Part shown: positions 45,370-55,525 of the stretch, piece by piece | Layout: every line of letters begins with the position of its first letter | Numbering within the stretch: the first letter of the stretch is position 1 | Origin: Actinomyces sp. oral taxon 897 | GTDB lineage: Bacteria; Actinomycetota; Actinomycetes; Actinomycetales; Actinomycetaceae | Length of the DNA: 64,000 nt | Assembly: GCF_002999235.1 (NCBI RefSeq) | Contig: NZ_CP027236.1 | Location: 1,984,001-2,048,000 of the forward strand | Direction of reading: 5' to 3' | Made by a program: the position numbers and the translations under genes | Notes under the pieces: model-generated | The model's database searches: none | What the model was told of the DNA's origin: nothing | What the model saw: the letters and a program-made list of their open reading frames with translations, nothing else

Positions 45370-47487
45370 CTAGTCCTCCAGGGCCTGGGCGGCCTGGAGC
45401 CACTGCTCCTCCAGGGCGGCCTGCTCGGCCTGGGCGGCGCTCAGGTCACGCCCCAGACGGGCCAGCTCGCCCACGCGCGCGGGGTCGGCGGCAGCCTCCT
45501 CCAGGCGGGCCTGAAGGCGTCCGACGGCGTCCCCGGCCTTCCCCACCCGACGCTCCAGGCGGGCCAGGGCCTTGGTGGCCTCCCGGTGCTGGGCTCCCGT
45601 GAGCCCGCCTGCACCGGCCCCGCCCAGGGCCCCGGCGCCCCCGCTGGCCCTACCCGCACCGTCGCGCCCGCTGCGGCCCGCACCGTCGCGCCCGCCGCCC
45701 CTGCGGGACCTGCCCGGTCCAGGTCCCGGCGCCCCGCCCCCACCGCGGGCCACGCCACCGGACTCCTGGCGCCGCAGCGCCAGGTACTGCTCGACGCCGC
45801 CGGGAAGGTCGCGCAGGCCCCCGTCGCCCAGGAGGGCCACCTGGTGGTCGGTGACCCGCTCCAGCAGGTAGCGGTCGTGGGAGACCACCACGAGGGTGCC
45901 GGGGAAGGAGTCCAGGACGTCCTCCACGGCGGCCAGGGTGTCGGTGTCCAGGTCGTTGGTGGGCTCGTCCAGCAGGAGCACGTTGGGCTCGGTCATGAGC
46001 AGTCGCAGCAGCTGGAGGCGGCGCCGCTCACCGCCGCTGACCTCCCCCACGCGGGTCCAGGCCCGCTGGCGGGTGAAGCCCAGGCGCTCGACGAGCTGGG
46101 CGGCGGTCAGCTCCTTGCCGTCCACGACCACCCGTTCACCGACCATGGCCACGGCCTCGACCACACGCTTGTCCGCCAGCGCGTCGAGCTCGTGGGTGGA
46201 CTGGGACAGGGCGGCCACCTTGACGGTCCTGCCGCGCACCACGCGCCCCTCCGTGGGCTGCTGGACGCCCTCCAGCAGGCGCAGCAGGGTGGTCTTGCCC
46301 GCCCCGTTGACCCCGACGACGCCGACCCTCTCCCCCGGTGCCAGGCGCCAGGTGACGTGGCGCAGGACCTCGGTACCCGGCCCGGCCCCGCCGGTCCCGC
46401 CGTCACCGGCCCGGCTCCCGGCCCCGGTGCCCGGTACCCCTGCGCCACCCGGGGCGGAGCCGTCACGAGCCAGCACGGAGCCGTCACGGGTCAGTGCGGA
46501 GCCGTCACGGGTCAGTGCGGAGCCGTCACGGGTCAGTGCGGAGCCGTCACCGGCCAGGTAGCGCACGGACACGTCCTCCAGGTCAATGACCTTCTTACCC
46601 AGGCGGGCGGTGGCCATGGCCGTGAGCTGGACCGTGTCCCGGGGCGGGGGCACATCGGCAATGAGGGCCTCGGCGGCCTCGGTGCGGAAGCGGGGCTTGG
46701 AGGTGCGTGCCGGGGCGCCCCGGCGCAGCCAGGCCAGCTCCTTGCGCAGCAGGTTCGCCCGTTTCCCGGCGGCCAGGGCGGCCTGCCGGGAGCGCTCGGC
46801 CCGGGCCAGGACGTAGGCGGCGTAACCGCCGTCGTAGGTCTCGACCCTCCCGGCCACCTGGGGGCGGTCGCCCCCGGGGTCCACGCCGGGGACGACCTCC
46901 CAGACGTTGGTGCACACCGCGTCCAGGAACCAGCGGTCGTGGGTGACCACGACCAGGGCGCCACGGGCACGCCGGGACGCGAACCGGGCGCCGACGTAGC
47001 GGGCCAGCCAGGCCACGCCCTCGACGTCCAGGTGGTTGGTGGGCTCGTCGAGCACCACCACGTCGGCCGGGGCGGTCAGGACCGCAGCCAGGGCCACGCG
47101 GCGCCTCTGGCCCCCGGAGAGGGTGGCGGCCCGTGCGCCCAGGTCCAGGTCCGCCAGCAGCCCGGCGTGGACGTCGCGGACCGCCGGGTCGGAGGCCCAG
47201 GTGTGCTCGGGGACGTCCCCGTGGACCGCCTGGACCACGGTGGCCTCCGCGTCCAGGTCGTCGGCCTGGCTGAGCATGGCCAGGCGCACGCCCCCGGTGC
47301 GGGTGACACGCCCGCCGTCGGGGTGGCGGGCCCCGGCCAGGACCCGCAGGAGGGTGGACTTCCCGGCGCCGTTGGGCCCCAGGACCCCGACCCGGGTGCC
47401 GTCCTCGATGCCGAGGGTGACGCCGTTAAGCAGGATGCGCGAGCCGACGACCACGCGCAGGCCCTCCACACCCAGCAGGTACGCCAT
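45370..47487 (-). CDS. ABC-F family ATPase (ribosome-associated)
   Basis: 705 residues with two ABC cassettes and no membrane segments. Cassette 1: [51 protein letters not shown]. Cassette 2: GVNGAGKTTLLRLLEGVQQP, VSGGERRRLQLLRLL, VLLLDEPTNDLDTDT. The linker region (EYDGGYAAYVLAR-like, then RTSKPRFRTEAAE) and a C-terminal coiled coil resemble Uup. Such proteins act on the ribosome. An in-frame run of DGSALTR heptapeptides (46457-46555) sits just before cassette 2, and a Gly/Ala/Arg-rich segment before the coiled coil. ATG 47487 overlaps the ispE stop. Confidence 0.9.
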   Translation of the reverse strand: MAYLLGVEGLRVVVGSRILLNGVTLGIEDGTRVGVLGPNGAGKSTLLRVLAGARHPDGGRVTRTGGVRLAMLSQADDLDAEATVVQAVHGDVPEHTWASDPAVRDVHAGLLADLDLGARAATLSGGQRRRVALAAVLTAPADVVVLDEPTNHLDVEGVAWLARYVGARFASRRARGALVVVTHDRWFLDAVCTNVWEVVPGVDPGGDRPQVAGRVETYDGGYAAYVLARAERSRQAALAAGKRANLLRKELAWLRRGAPARTSKPRFRTEAAEALIADVPPPRDTVQLTAMATARLGKKVIDLEDVSVRYLAGDGSALTRDGSALTRDGSALTRDGSVLARDGSAPGGAGVPGTGAGSRAGDGGTGGAGPGTEVLRHVTWRLAPGERVGVVGVNGAGKTTLLRLLEGVQQPTEGRVVRGRTVKVAALSQSTHELDALADKRVVEAVAMVGERVVVDGKELTAAQLVERLGFTRQRAWTRVGEVSGGERRRLQLLRLLMTEPNVLLLDEPTNDLDTDTLAAVEDVLDSFPGTLVVVSHDRYLLERVTDHQVALLGDGGLRDLPGGVEQYLALRRQESGGVARGGGGAPGPGPGRSRRGGGRDGAGRSGRDGAGRASGGAGALGGAGAGGLTGAQHREATKALARLERRVGKAGDAVGRLQARLEEAAADPARVGELARLGRDLSAAQAEQAALEEQWLQAAQALED
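46457..46555 (-). repeat. In-frame 21-bp repeats inside the ABC-F gene
   Basis: Units of 21 bp starting at 46457, 46478, 46499, 46520 and 46541 (GAGCCGTCACGGGTCAGTGC) encode DGS(A/V)L(T/A)R heptapeptides. Three central units are identical, which suggests recent expansion and possible length variation between strains. Confidence 0.9.
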
Positions 47488-48602
47488 CAGCCCACCACCC
47501 TGGCCCCAGCCACGGGGGCGTCCACGCGCAGCACGCCGGAGCAGACCCCGGAGGCGGTCAGGGCCCGTGACACCCTCTGGGCGGTCGCCATGTCGGTCAC
47601 CAGCGCCGCCACGGTGGGCCCGGAGCCGGAGACCATGGCCCTCAGGGCACCGGAGGCCTGGGCCACGTCAATGACGTCGGCGAGCTCGGGGCGCAGGTCC
47701 AGGGCGGCAGCCTCCAGGTCGTTGCGCATGACCTGGGCCAGGGCGTGGGCGTCCCCGGCCCGCAGGGCGGCGGTCAGGGCGGGGGGCACCGGGTCGGGGG
47801 CCGACGCCCTGGTCCTGGCATCGGGCTGCGGCGTCAGGCCCGACGCCGGGGGCACGTCCCGCGTGGACGCCGCCGGGAGCGCCGGAGCCTCCGGGCCCGC
47901 AGGTGCCTCCAGGTCCGCTGGGGCCGCAGGGGCCTCCAGGCTCGCCAGGGCCGCGCCGGGGCCGCGCAGCTCATCCAGGCGGCGGAAGACCGAGGGCGTG
48001 GGCAGGCCCCGGTCCTGGAGGGCCAGGACCCAGTGGTAGGTGCCGCGTGTCATGAGGGGGCTGAGCTCGTCGCCCCGGTCAGTGCCCAGGGCGCTGCCGC
48101 CCAGCAGCGGGAAGGGGACGTCGGCGCCCAGGTGGCGGGCCAGGCTCATGAGGTGGTCCAGGGCCAGGCCGGTGCCCCACAGCTGGTTGCAGGCCAGGAG
48201 GGTGCCCGCGGCGTCGGCGCTGCCCCCCGCCATCCCGCCGGCGACCGGTACCCGCTTGCGTACCAGCAGGTCCACGCCCTCGGTGACCCCGGTGGCGGCG
48301 GCCAGGAGGCGGGCGGCGGCCACGGCGAGGTTGTCCTCACCGGTGGGCACGGCGGGGTCGGGCTCCTCCAGGGTCAGGGTGATGGCGCCGATGGCGTCCG
48401 CCGCCTGCCGGCGCGCGGTGACGGTCTCAATGAGGCGCACCGCCTGGAAGACGGTGGTCAGCGGGTGGTAGCCGTCGGCGCCGGGGGCGCCCGCGGACAG
48501 GAAGAGGTTGACCTTTCCGGGGGCCTCGACACGCACGGAGGCGGCGCTGCCCGAGCGGCTGGGCAGGTCGGAGTCGCTGGGGACGGCACGCAGGTAGCTC
48601 AT
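47487..48602 (-). CDS. ispE: 4-diphosphocytidyl-2-C-methyl-D-erythritol kinase
   Basis: GHMP kinase of the MEP isoprenoid pathway, acting upstream of IspF (encoded at 29680). Motifs: [16 protein letters not shown], the ATP loop [34 protein letters not shown] and the C-terminal [13 protein letters not shown]. The length of 371 exceeds the usual 300 because of an Ala/Pro-rich insert ([20 protein letters not shown], around 47800-47960). ATG 48602 overlaps the rsmA stop. Confidence 0.95.
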   Translation of the reverse strand: MSYLRAVPSDSDLPSRSGSAASVRVEAPGKVNLFLSAGAPGADGYHPLTTVFQAVRLIETVTARRQAADAIGAITLTLEEPDPAVPTGEDNLAVAAARLLAAATGVTEGVDLLVRKRVPVAGGMAGGSADAAGTLLACNQLWGTGLALDHLMSLARHLGADVPFPLLGGSALGTDRGDELSPLMTRGTYHWVLALQDRGLPTPSVFRRLDELRGPGAALASLEAPAAPADLEAPAGPEAPALPAASTRDVPPASGLTPQPDARTRASAPDPVPPALTAALRAGDAHALAQVMRNDLEAAALDLRPELADVIDVAQASGALRAMVSGSGPTVAALVTDMATAQRVSRALTASGVCSGVLRVDAPVAGARVVG

Positions 48603-49663
48603 GGTCTCTCCTTGGGGGCGCGGGGCGAGGCGGCGGGGGCGGGCCGGGTCCCGGACCCGGGGGCGCAGGCGGCCTCCGTCGTCGGGCTGCCCGCCCGCCC
48701 GCCGGAGTGCCGGGCCCGGGTCCCCAGGGCCTCGGCTAGGGCGGCGAAGGCGGCGACGTCGAGGGTCTCGCCGCGCGCGCGCGGGTTGACGCCTGCCTGC
48801 CGGGCGGCCTGCTCGGCCTGCTGCGGGGAGCCCGCCAGGGCGGCGAGGGCCTGGCGCAGGGTCTTGCGGCGCTGGGAGAAGGCGGCGTCGATGACGGCGA
48901 AGACCGCCTCCCTGGGGGCGCGGGTGGCCGGGGGGGCGTGGCGGGTGAGCTCGACCAGGGCGGAGTCCACGTGGGGGACCGGCCAGAACACCGTGCGGTC
49001 AATGGTCAGGGTGCGGCGGGCCGAGGCGTACCAGGCGACCTTGGCGCTGGGGATCCCGTAGGTGCGTGACCCCGGGGCGGCGGCCAGGCGGTCGGCGACC
49101 TCCGCCTGGACCATGACGGTGGCCGACTCCAGGCAGGGCAGGGCCTCGAGGAGCGTCAGGAGGACGGGGACGGCCACGTTGTAGGGCAGGTTCGCCACCA
49201 GGAGGGTGGGCAGGTCCGCCCCCTGCGGCAGGCCCAGCGACTTCGGGCCGGTCACGCCCAGCGCGTCGGCGTGCACGACGCTCAGGCTGCCCGCGGCCTC
49301 CGGCATACGGTCGGCGACGGTGGCGGGCAGGGCGCGGGCCAGGACGGGGTCGATCTCCACGGCCACCACACGCGCCCCGGCAGCCAGGAGGGCCAGTGTC
49401 AGGGAGCCCAGGCCGGGGCCCACCTCCAGGACGGTGTTCCCTGGCCGGACGCCCGCGTGCCGGACGATGCCGCGCAGGACCTCGGCGTCGTGCACGAAGT
49501 TCTGCCCCAGGGCCTTGGTGGGCCGTAAGCCCAGGGCGGCGGCCAGGCCACGCAGCCAGGTAGGGCTGACCGGGGGCAGGCGGCCTGCCTCCGCCGTCTC
49601 CCGGTGGGGGCAGGCGGAGGTGGGGTGGCGACGCCGGGCGGCGCCGTCGGAGGGGTCGGGCAT
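48599..49663 (-). CDS. rsmA: 16S rRNA dimethyladenosine transferase RsmA (KsgA)
   Basis: Dimethylates two adjacent adenosines near the 3' end of 16S rRNA during 30S assembly. The AdoMet motif is [36 protein letters not shown] precedes it and [17 protein letters not shown] carries the catalytic NLPY motif. The C-terminal helical domain includes [15 protein letters not shown]. It is 354 residues, with N- and C-terminal Pro/Ala-rich extensions. Gene order rsmA-ispE is standard for actinobacteria. Confidence 0.95.
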   Translation of the reverse strand: MPDPSDGAARRRHPTSACPHRETAEAGRLPPVSPTWLRGLAAALGLRPTKALGQNFVHDAEVLRGIVRHAGVRPGNTVLEVGPGLGSLTLALLAAGARVVAVEIDPVLARALPATVADRMPEAAGSLSVVHADALGVTGPKSLGLPQGADLPTLLVANLPYNVAVPVLLTLLEALPCLESATVMVQAEVADRLAAAPGSRTYGIPSAKVAWYASARRTLTIDRTVFWPVPHVDSALVELTRHAPPATRAPREAVFAVIDAAFSQRRKTLRQALAALAGSPQQAEQAARQAGVNPRARGETLDVAAFAALAEALGTRARHSGGRAGSPTTEAACAPGSGTRPAPAASPRAPKERP

Positions 49664-49715
49664 GCCCCCAGACTACCGGGGCCACGGCAGGGCGGTAGAG
49701 CGGGGGCCGGGCGGC

Positions 49716-50729
49716 TCAGTACCAGCCGGTGGCCTCCGAGTGGGCCCAGGCGCCGCAGGGACTGCCGTAGCGGCCCGCAATGTAGCCCAGCCCCCAGGTG
49801 ATCTGGGTAACAGGGTTGGTGGCCCAGTCGGAGCCCGCCGAGACCATCTTGCTTCCCGGCAGGGCCTGGGGGATGCCGTAGGCGCCCGAGGAGGGGTTCT
49901 CGGCCTGGTAGTTCCAGCCCGACTCGCGGTTCCACAGGCTGACCAGGCAGGAGAACTCCCCCTCGCCCCAGCCGTAGGAGCCCATCATGGACCGGGCGAC
50001 CGCCTGGGCGTCCCCGGCGGTGGTGCCGCCGGAGGCGTACTGGGGGGTCGGGGCGGCGGTGCCCGAGGAGTCCGAGGAGGAGCTCGACGAGGAGGAGGGT
50101 GCCGCGGCGGGCGCCGGGGCGGGGTCGGCCGTGCCCACCAGGACGACCTCGTCCACGGGCTTGGTGACGACGACGGTGGAGACGGCCTCACGGGAGATCT
50201 CGGTGTTGTCCGCCCAGGTGACCCGGTAGGTGGTGCGGGTGACCCCGTCAACGCCCTGGGTCTCGACCTTGGTCTCCCCCTTGGGGAGGGTGTCGGTCTC
50301 CTTCTCCACCCGGCTGTGGGCCTGGGTCTCGTCCAGGGTCTGGGTGGTCACGGTCGTGGCCTGGCCGTCCACGGTGAGGCCCGTGTCCTCGGTGGGGGCG
50401 GCGGAGGGGGTGGCCGTGTCGTCGCTGTCAGCAGCGGGGCTGGGGGTGCCGGTGGCGCCCACCGGAGGCAGGGAGGCGCCTACGGGCAGCGGTGCGGCGC
50501 CGTTGGCGCCCTCGCCCGGGCCGTTCTGCTGGATGGCCGCGTAGGCCCCGCCACTGACGCCAATGGACAGGACCGCGGCGACCGCACCGGCACGCAGGAG
50601 CGTGGAGGGGGTCAGGGTGGCCAGGAGCCCGGAGGGGGCGAGGTGTGCGTGGCGCTCACGCGCACCGGGCTCAAGACCCTCCTCGGTAGCGGTCGGTTGG
50701 GTGGCTGTTCCGTGCTGGTGGTGGTCCAC
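49716..50729 (-). CDS. G5-domain cell-wall protein with transglycosylase-like domain, copy 1
   Basis: 337 residues in the position where other actinobacteria carry rpfB. A signal anchor (LLRAGAVAAVLSIGVSGGAY) is followed by a Pro/Thr/Ala-rich linker, a G5 domain (about residues 135-215; KGETKVETQGVDGVTRTTYR, DEVVLVGT), a Ser-rich linker, and a C-terminal lysozyme/transglycosylase-like domain: GEFSCLVSLWNRESGWNYQA, with the presumed catalytic Glu in RES, PSSGAYGIPQALPGSKM and a conserved end WAHSEATGWY. It probably cleaves or binds peptidoglycan. GTG 50729 chosen because AAGGA lies upstream; earlier in-frame codons exist. Tandem paralogue of the gene at 51112. Confidence 0.82.
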   Translation of the reverse strand: MDHHQHGTATQPTATEEGLEPGARERHAHLAPSGLLATLTPSTLLRAGAVAAVLSIGVSGGAYAAIQQNGPGEGANGAAPLPVGASLPPVGATGTPSPAADSDDTATPSAAPTEDTGLTVDGQATTVTTQTLDETQAHSRVEKETDTLPKGETKVETQGVDGVTRTTYRVTWADNTEISREAVSTVVVTKPVDEVVLVGTADPAPAPAAAPSSSSSSSSDSSGTAAPTPQYASGGTTAGDAQAVARSMMGSYGWGEGEFSCLVSLWNRESGWNYQAENPSSGAYGIPQALPGSKMVSAGSDWATNPVTQITWGLGYIAGRYGSPCGAWAHSEATGWY

Positions 50730-51111
50730 TTGGGGACATCCTTCCGTCGGTGACTGCTCGCCACGGTAGCGGAGATCCACCGCCACGCGCCAGGAGATCG
50801 CTCACCCCTCAGCGAATTCCCAGGGTCCGCGTCGGCGGGTCCACCCGGGCCCGACGGCGTCATATCGGGTCGGTCCCGGATCCTGGGAGCGCGGCCAGGG
50901 GCTCATAGGCGTGCCGGGTATCACGTACGGTGTACGGCGTGGCGACGTGCGCGAGGTGTCGACGGCCTCCGTGCCCGGCGTCACTGCGTCCACGCCTCCC
51001 TACCCACCGGGGCCCGGGGCGCCAGGGCCCGCTGGCACCAGCCCGGTCCGGCGTCGACGCCGGAGCGGCAGCAGGTGATCGGGCGGGTCTGGTGGCAGCC
51101 TGGTAGCCGGC
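50730..51111. other. Intergenic region between the two G5 proteins
   Basis: About 380 GC-rich bases containing the 5' region of copy 1. I looked for the c-di-AMP (ydaO) riboswitch that often precedes rpf genes and did not find its conserved words; no clear promoter or terminator either. Confidence 0.4.
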
Positions 51112-52044
51112 TCAGTACCAGCCGGTGGCCTCCGAGTGGGCCCAGGCGCCGCAGGGGCTGCCGTAGCGGCCCGCAATGTAGCCCAGCCCCCAGGTGATCT
51201 GGGTAACGGGGTTGGTGGCCCAGTCGGAGGACACCGACGCCATCTTGTCCCCGGGCAGGGACTGGGGGATGCCGTAGGCGTCCGAGGAGGGGTTCTTGGC
51301 CTGGTAGTTCCAGCTCGACTCCCGGGTCCACAGGCTGTGCAGGCAGGAGTACTCCGCCTCGCCCCAGCCGTAGGAGCCCATGAGGACCTTGGCCACGGCC
51401 TGGGCGGACTCCGGGGTCTTGCCGTCACCGGCCTGGGCCAGGGCCACCTCGGTGGCGGTGCCGGTGCCCACCAGGACCACCTGGTCCACGGCCGGGGTGA
51501 GGACGACCCGGGAGACCGCCTCGCGGGAGATCTCGGTGTCGTCGGCCCAGGTGACCTGGTAGGTCACCCGGGCGACCCCGTCGACCCCGGCGGTCTGGAC
51601 CTTGGTCTCCCCGGCCGGGAGCTCCTTGGTCTCCCGGGTGACGACCTGGTGGGGCTGGACCTCGTCCTGGGTCAGGGTCGTCACCGAGGTGGACTGGCCG
51701 CTGACGGTCATGGGGTCCTGGGTCGCCTTGGCCGAGGAGCCGGAGTCGGAGTCGGTGCCGCTGGTGCCGATGGCCGCGAGCGCGGCGCGGTTGGCCCCCA
51801 GGGGCTGGATCACGTCGCTCCCGGCCTGCACGGCGGCGTAGGCGGCGCCGGACACGGCCAGGGAGAGGACCGCGGCGGTCCCACCGGCGCGGTAGATCAT
51901 GGGGGACAGAGAGGTCTTCGCCCGTCCCTCGGCGCGACGGCGGCCGTGGGTTGCGTTCTCAGCAGCCGCAACACTTCGGGAGGCGAGGGAACCGAGCTCG
52001 ATCAGGGTGGTGCTTAGGGAACTTGTCTGTGCGTGCCTGCCCAC
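51112..52044 (-). CDS. G5-domain cell-wall protein with transglycosylase-like domain, copy 2
   Basis: 310 residues, paralogue of the previous gene with the same layout: signal anchor (AGGTAAVLSLAVSGAAYAAV), G5 domain (AGETKVQTAGVDGVARVTYQ, DQVVLVGT) and the transglycosylase-like domain (AEYSCLHSLWTRESSWNYQA, DAYGIPQSLPGDKM, WAHSEATGWY). The linker is shorter than in copy 1 and lacks its Ser run. GTG 52044 has GGAAGG upstream. A promoter with 17-bp spacing precedes it. DUF348 repeats of true RpfB are absent. Confidence 0.82.
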   Translation of the reverse strand: MGRHAQTSSLSTTLIELGSLASRSVAAAENATHGRRRAEGRAKTSLSPMIYRAGGTAAVLSLAVSGAAYAAVQAGSDVIQPLGANRAALAAIGTSGTDSDSGSSAKATQDPMTVSGQSTSVTTLTQDEVQPHQVVTRETKELPAGETKVQTAGVDGVARVTYQVTWADDTEISREAVSRVVLTPAVDQVVLVGTGTATEVALAQAGDGKTPESAQAVAKVLMGSYGWGEAEYSCLHSLWTRESSWNYQAKNPSSDAYGIPQSLPGDKMASVSSDWATNPVTQITWGLGYIAGRYGSPCGAWAHSEATGWY

Positions 52045-52080
52045 TAGTCAAAACCTTCCACAGGAGACAGCGTCCGGTCC

Positions 52081-52109
52081 AGAGTACCTGTTAGACGCGA
52101 GTCCGACAA
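52081..52109 (-). promoter_or_regulatory. Promoter of G5 protein copy 2
   Basis: Minus strand TTGTCG (52109-52104) and TACTCT (52086-52081) are 17 bases apart, about 37 bases before the GTG at 52044. Confidence 0.5.
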
Positions 52110-52253
52110 CGCATAGGAGGTACAGCACGTGCGAAACGGCCCGGACCAGGGACAATGCCAAGGCCCCGTCACAGGGGTGACGCTGCCCGGCAGGCCACGG
52201 GCACCGGGGTGGGGCGACGGTAGGCAGCCGGTGCACAGGCACCGAGGCCGGCC

Positions 52254-53180
52254 TCACCAGGTGCCGTAGACCTGGGTGGTGGTGGCCTCCAGACGCTGGC
52301 AGGCCTGCTCCTCGTCCAGGCCGCGCTGAGCGGCCAGGAACCTGACCGTGGCGGGGATGAGGTAGGAGGCGTTGGGCCGGCCCCGCCACGGGACGGGTGG
52401 CAGGTAGGGGGCGTCGGTCTCCACCAGGAGCAGCTCGTCGGGCAGGAGGGCCAGGGCCTCGCGCAGCCCCCGGTTGGAGGGGTAGGTCAGCGGCCCGGCC
52501 ACCGAGGCGTACCAGCCGTGCTCGGCGCAGGCGGCGGCCAGGGCCGACCCACCGGAGAAGCAGTGGAAGACGGTACGCGCCGGGGCGCCGTCGGCCAGCA
52601 GGATCTCCACGCACTGGGCGTGGGCGTCCCGGTCATGGATCTGCAGGGGCAGGTCGAGCTCCTTGGCCAGGGCGATGTGGGCCCGGAAGGCCTCCCGCTG
52701 GGCGACCGCCCCCCGCGAGCCGGTACGGAACAGGTCCATGCCGGTCTCCCCCACCGCCACCACGAGCTCCCGGTGGGAGCGGATCGCGGTCTCCAGCAGG
52801 CCCATGGCCTCGTCCAGGGGGATCTCGTGGTGCGGTCCCGGGACGTGCTCCAGCCCGTCCGGGCCGGTCTCGAGGATCCCGGCGTGGAGGACCGCCTCAT
52901 TGGGGTGGACCCCCAGGGCCGCCCGCACCGGCCGCAGGCTGCGGGCCATGTCCAGGGTCCCGGACCAGGTGGGGAGCTCGCAGGCGGAGGTAATGAGCCG
53001 GGCCACGCCCACGGCCGCCGCCCGGGTCACCAGGGCGGCGGCGTCCAGAGGGGCGTCGCTGCCGGGCCCGGTGTCCCCCAGCCCCGCCACCGGCAGGTGG
53101 GTGTGGTTGTCGGTGACGCGCCCCGCCAGGGGCGCGACGGCGTCGAGCTCCACCCAGCTGCGTTCACGCCTTGCGCTCAT
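52254..53180 (-). CDS. tatD: TatD-family metal-dependent hydrolase
   Basis: TIM-barrel DNase of the TatD family. Metal-ligand motifs are intact: DNHTHLPVAG, ALGVHPNEAVLH, AVGETGMDLFRTGS, LPLQIHDRDAHAQ, TVFHCFSGGS and LLVETDAPYLPPVPWRGRPN. It is 308 residues; ATG 53180 has GGAGGAG directly upstream, and the open frame upstream belongs to the other frame of metG. It lies between metG and the rpfB position, as in many actinobacteria. Confidence 0.94.
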   Translation of the reverse strand: MSARRERSWVELDAVAPLAGRVTDNHTHLPVAGLGDTGPGSDAPLDAAALVTRAAAVGVARLITSACELPTWSGTLDMARSLRPVRAALGVHPNEAVLHAGILETGPDGLEHVPGPHHEIPLDEAMGLLETAIRSHRELVVAVGETGMDLFRTGSRGAVAQREAFRAHIALAKELDLPLQIHDRDAHAQCVEILLADGAPARTVFHCFSGGSALAAACAEHGWYASVAGPLTYPSNRGLREALALLPDELLLVETDAPYLPPVPWRGRPNASYLIPATVRFLAAQRGLDEEQACQRLEATTTQVYGTW

Positions 53181-53430
53181 CACTCCTCCTCGTGTCCGTG
53201 CCAGCGGGCCCGGTGGCGCCGCCCTGGTCCGCCGCGGCGGGCCCGGAGCCACTGTGTCACCTGGTCCTTGGTGTCGTCCAGGAGGGTACCGCTCCGGACC
53301 GTCCCCGCGCGGCGCCCCGCTCAGGCGACCGGCCACCGGCTGGCCCCGGCACCAGGCGACCGGTCCCGCCCACCGGCATGCCCGGCCCCGGACTGGCCCG
53401 GTCCCTGGCTGGCCCGGATCCCCGGCCCGC

Positions 53431-55278
53431 TCAGGCGCCGGTGACGTCGTCGGGCAGGAAGTCCGCGTAGCGGGCCAGCTCCGTGTCGACCACGGACTCG
53501 TCCAGCTTGGTGAAGACGGGGGTCGGGCGTCCCACCGGCGTGCCCACGACCACCGGGTGGCGGCCCCAGGACGGCGCGCCGGCGTAGTCGCCGGTAATGA
53601 CCGGGTAGCCGCTGCGCCCCTCAAAGGCCTCGGGCAGGACCTGGGGGTCGAGCTCGGCCACCTCCTCGACGCGGGGCATGGGGGCCACCTCGCCGGCGCC
53701 GCCCATGACGCGGTCCACGTCGTTGGCGGCGTGGGGCAGGAAGGGGGAGAGCATGAGGTTGAGGTCGGCCACGGCCTGGGCCAGGGTGTGCAGCACCGTG
53801 GCCAGGCGCTCCTGGGTGGCCGGGTCCTGCCCCTTGAGCTTGAAGGGCTGGGTGTCGGCCACGTACTTGTTGGCCTCCCCCACCAGGCGCATGGCCTCGG
53901 CCAGGGCGGCCTTCTGGCGGTGCTGGGCGATGAGGCCGCCGACGGTGTCGAACCCGGTCTCGATAGCGTCCAGCAGGGCGCGGTCGATGTCCTCCAGCTC
54001 CCCGGGGGCGGGGACGGCGCCAAAGCGCTTGTGGATCATGGAGGCGGTGCGGTTGACCAGGTTGCCCCACCCGGCCACCAGCTCGCCGTTGGTGCGCCGC
54101 ACGAACTCGGCCCAGGTGAAGTCGGCGTCGGCGGTCTCGGGGCCGGCGGCGCTGATGAAGTAGCGCAGGGCGTCGGCCTGGTAGCGCTTGAGGAAGTCGC
54201 GCACGTAGATGACGATGCCGTGGGAGGAGGAGAACTTCCTGCCCTCCATGGTCAGGAACTCGCTGGAGACCACCTCGGTGGGCAGGTTCAGGCTGCCGAG
54301 CTCCCCGGGGGCGCCGCCCCGCTCGCCCCGGCCGTCGTAGCCCAGGAGCTCGGCGGGCCAGATCTGGGAGTGGAAGACGATATTGTCCTTGCCCATGAAG
54401 TAGTAGGACAGGGCGTCGGGGTCGTTCCACCAGGCGCGCCAGGCCTCGGGGTCCCCGCTGCGGCGGGCCCACTCGATGGAGGCCGACAGGTAGCCGATGA
54501 CGGCGTCGAACCACACGTAGAGGCGCTTGGTGGGCTGGTCCTCCCAGCCGGGCACGGGGATGCCCCAGTCAATGTCCCGCGTCATGGCGCGCGGGCGGAT
54601 GTCGGCCAGGAGGTTGACGGAGAAGCGGATGACGTTGGGGCGCCAGGTGCCCGAGGCCTGACGCTCCTCCAGCCAGGCCCCCAGGGCGCCGGCCAGGGCG
54701 GGCAGGTCCAGGAAGTAGTGGGTGGAGTCCACGAACTCCGGCTTCTCCCCGTTAATGCGGCTGCGGGGGTTGATCAGGTCGGTGGGGTCGAGCTGGTTGC
54801 CGCAGGCGTCGCACTGGTCCCCGCGCGCCCCGGGGGTGCCGCAGATGGGACAGGTGCCCTCGATGTAGCGGTCCGGCAGGGTGCGACCGGTGGACGGGGA
54901 GATGGCCGAGCGGGTGACCTGCTCGATCATGTAGCCGTTGTCCCGCACGGTACGGAACATCTCCTGCACGACGGCGTAGTGGTTGCCGGCGGTGGTGCGG
55001 GTGAACAGGTCGTAGGACAGGCCCAGGGCCACCAGGTCCTCGACAATGAGCCGGTTGTTGCGGTCGGCGAGCTCGCGGGCGCTCACGCCCTCGGCGTCGG
55101 CGGCCACCAGGATGGGGGTGCCGTGCTCGTCGGTGCCGGAGACCATGAGCACATCGTGGCCGGACATTCGCATGTACCGGGAGAAGACGTCGGAGGGGAC
55201 GCCGAAGCCGGCGACGTGACCGATGTGGCGCGGGCCGTTGGCGTAGGGCCAGGCGACCGCGGACAGGATGTGGCTCAT
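53431..55278 (-). CDS. metG: Methionyl-tRNA synthetase
   Basis: Class I synthetase charging tRNA-Met. The 615-residue protein opens with [20 protein letters not shown] (HIGH motif), has a zinc knuckle ([20 protein letters not shown]), [20 protein letters not shown], and the KMSKS-type loop as [20 protein letters not shown], the form usual in this MetRS branch. The helical anticodon domain follows to about residue 560. ATG 55278 begins the conserved domain immediately. Confidence 0.96.
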   Translation of the reverse strand: MSHILSAVAWPYANGPRHIGHVAGFGVPSDVFSRYMRMSGHDVLMVSGTDEHGTPILVAADAEGVSARELADRNNRLIVEDLVALGLSYDLFTRTTAGNHYAVVQEMFRTVRDNGYMIEQVTRSAISPSTGRTLPDRYIEGTCPICGTPGARGDQCDACGNQLDPTDLINPRSRINGEKPEFVDSTHYFLDLPALAGALGAWLEERQASGTWRPNVIRFSVNLLADIRPRAMTRDIDWGIPVPGWEDQPTKRLYVWFDAVIGYLSASIEWARRSGDPEAWRAWWNDPDALSYYFMGKDNIVFHSQIWPAELLGYDGRGERGGAPGELGSLNLPTEVVSSEFLTMEGRKFSSSHGIVIYVRDFLKRYQADALRYFISAAGPETADADFTWAEFVRRTNGELVAGWGNLVNRTASMIHKRFGAVPAPGELEDIDRALLDAIETGFDTVGGLIAQHRQKAALAEAMRLVGEANKYVADTQPFKLKGQDPATQERLATVLHTLAQAVADLNLMLSPFLPHAANDVDRVMGGAGEVAPMPRVEEVAELDPQVLPEAFEGRSGYPVITGDYAGAPSWGRHPVVVGTPVGRPTPVFTKLDESVVDTELARYADFLPDDVTGA

Positions 55279-55328
55279 GGGGCAAGACTAGCGGCTTCGC
55301 GCGCCGACCCGCCCCCAGAAGGGAGCGG

Positions 55329-55525
55329 CGCCGGGCGGCGGCGGGCAGCGGGCCGCCAACGGCACCGTACGCGCGCAAGTCCCAGGCCCGCGCGGCGGGC
55401 GGCAGACGCCCGCCTGGTGCCGGTACCCAGGTCGGTGAGCACCGCAGGCCCGCGCGGCGGGCGGCAGACGCTCGGGGACCGCCCCGAGCTCCTGGACACG
55501 ACCCGCGTCCCGCGTGGCGGCAGCG
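55329..55525. repeat. 61-62-bp-period repeats between metG and a membrane protein gene
   Basis: CAGGCCCGCGCGGCGGGCGG at 55383 recurs exactly (27 identical bases in all) at 55445; related words occur at 55510 (CCCGCGTGGCGGCAG) and around 55329. So a 27-base repeat is separated by 35 variable bases, with an approximate third unit in phase. Confidence 0.75.

Noticed and set aside
44950..48039. Plus-strand open frame of more than 1000 codons opposite the glycosyltransferase, ABC-F and ispE genes
   Set aside because: It is composed mainly of Gly, Ala, Arg, Pro and Val without domain motifs and lies antisense to three well-supported genes; typical of long antisense frames in very GC-rich DNA.
50730..52110. 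c-di-AMP (ydaO) riboswitch upstream of the G5 proteins
   Set aside because: Such switches often precede rpf genes in actinobacteria, but the conserved GGGGAACC and ACAGCTAACC words were not found.
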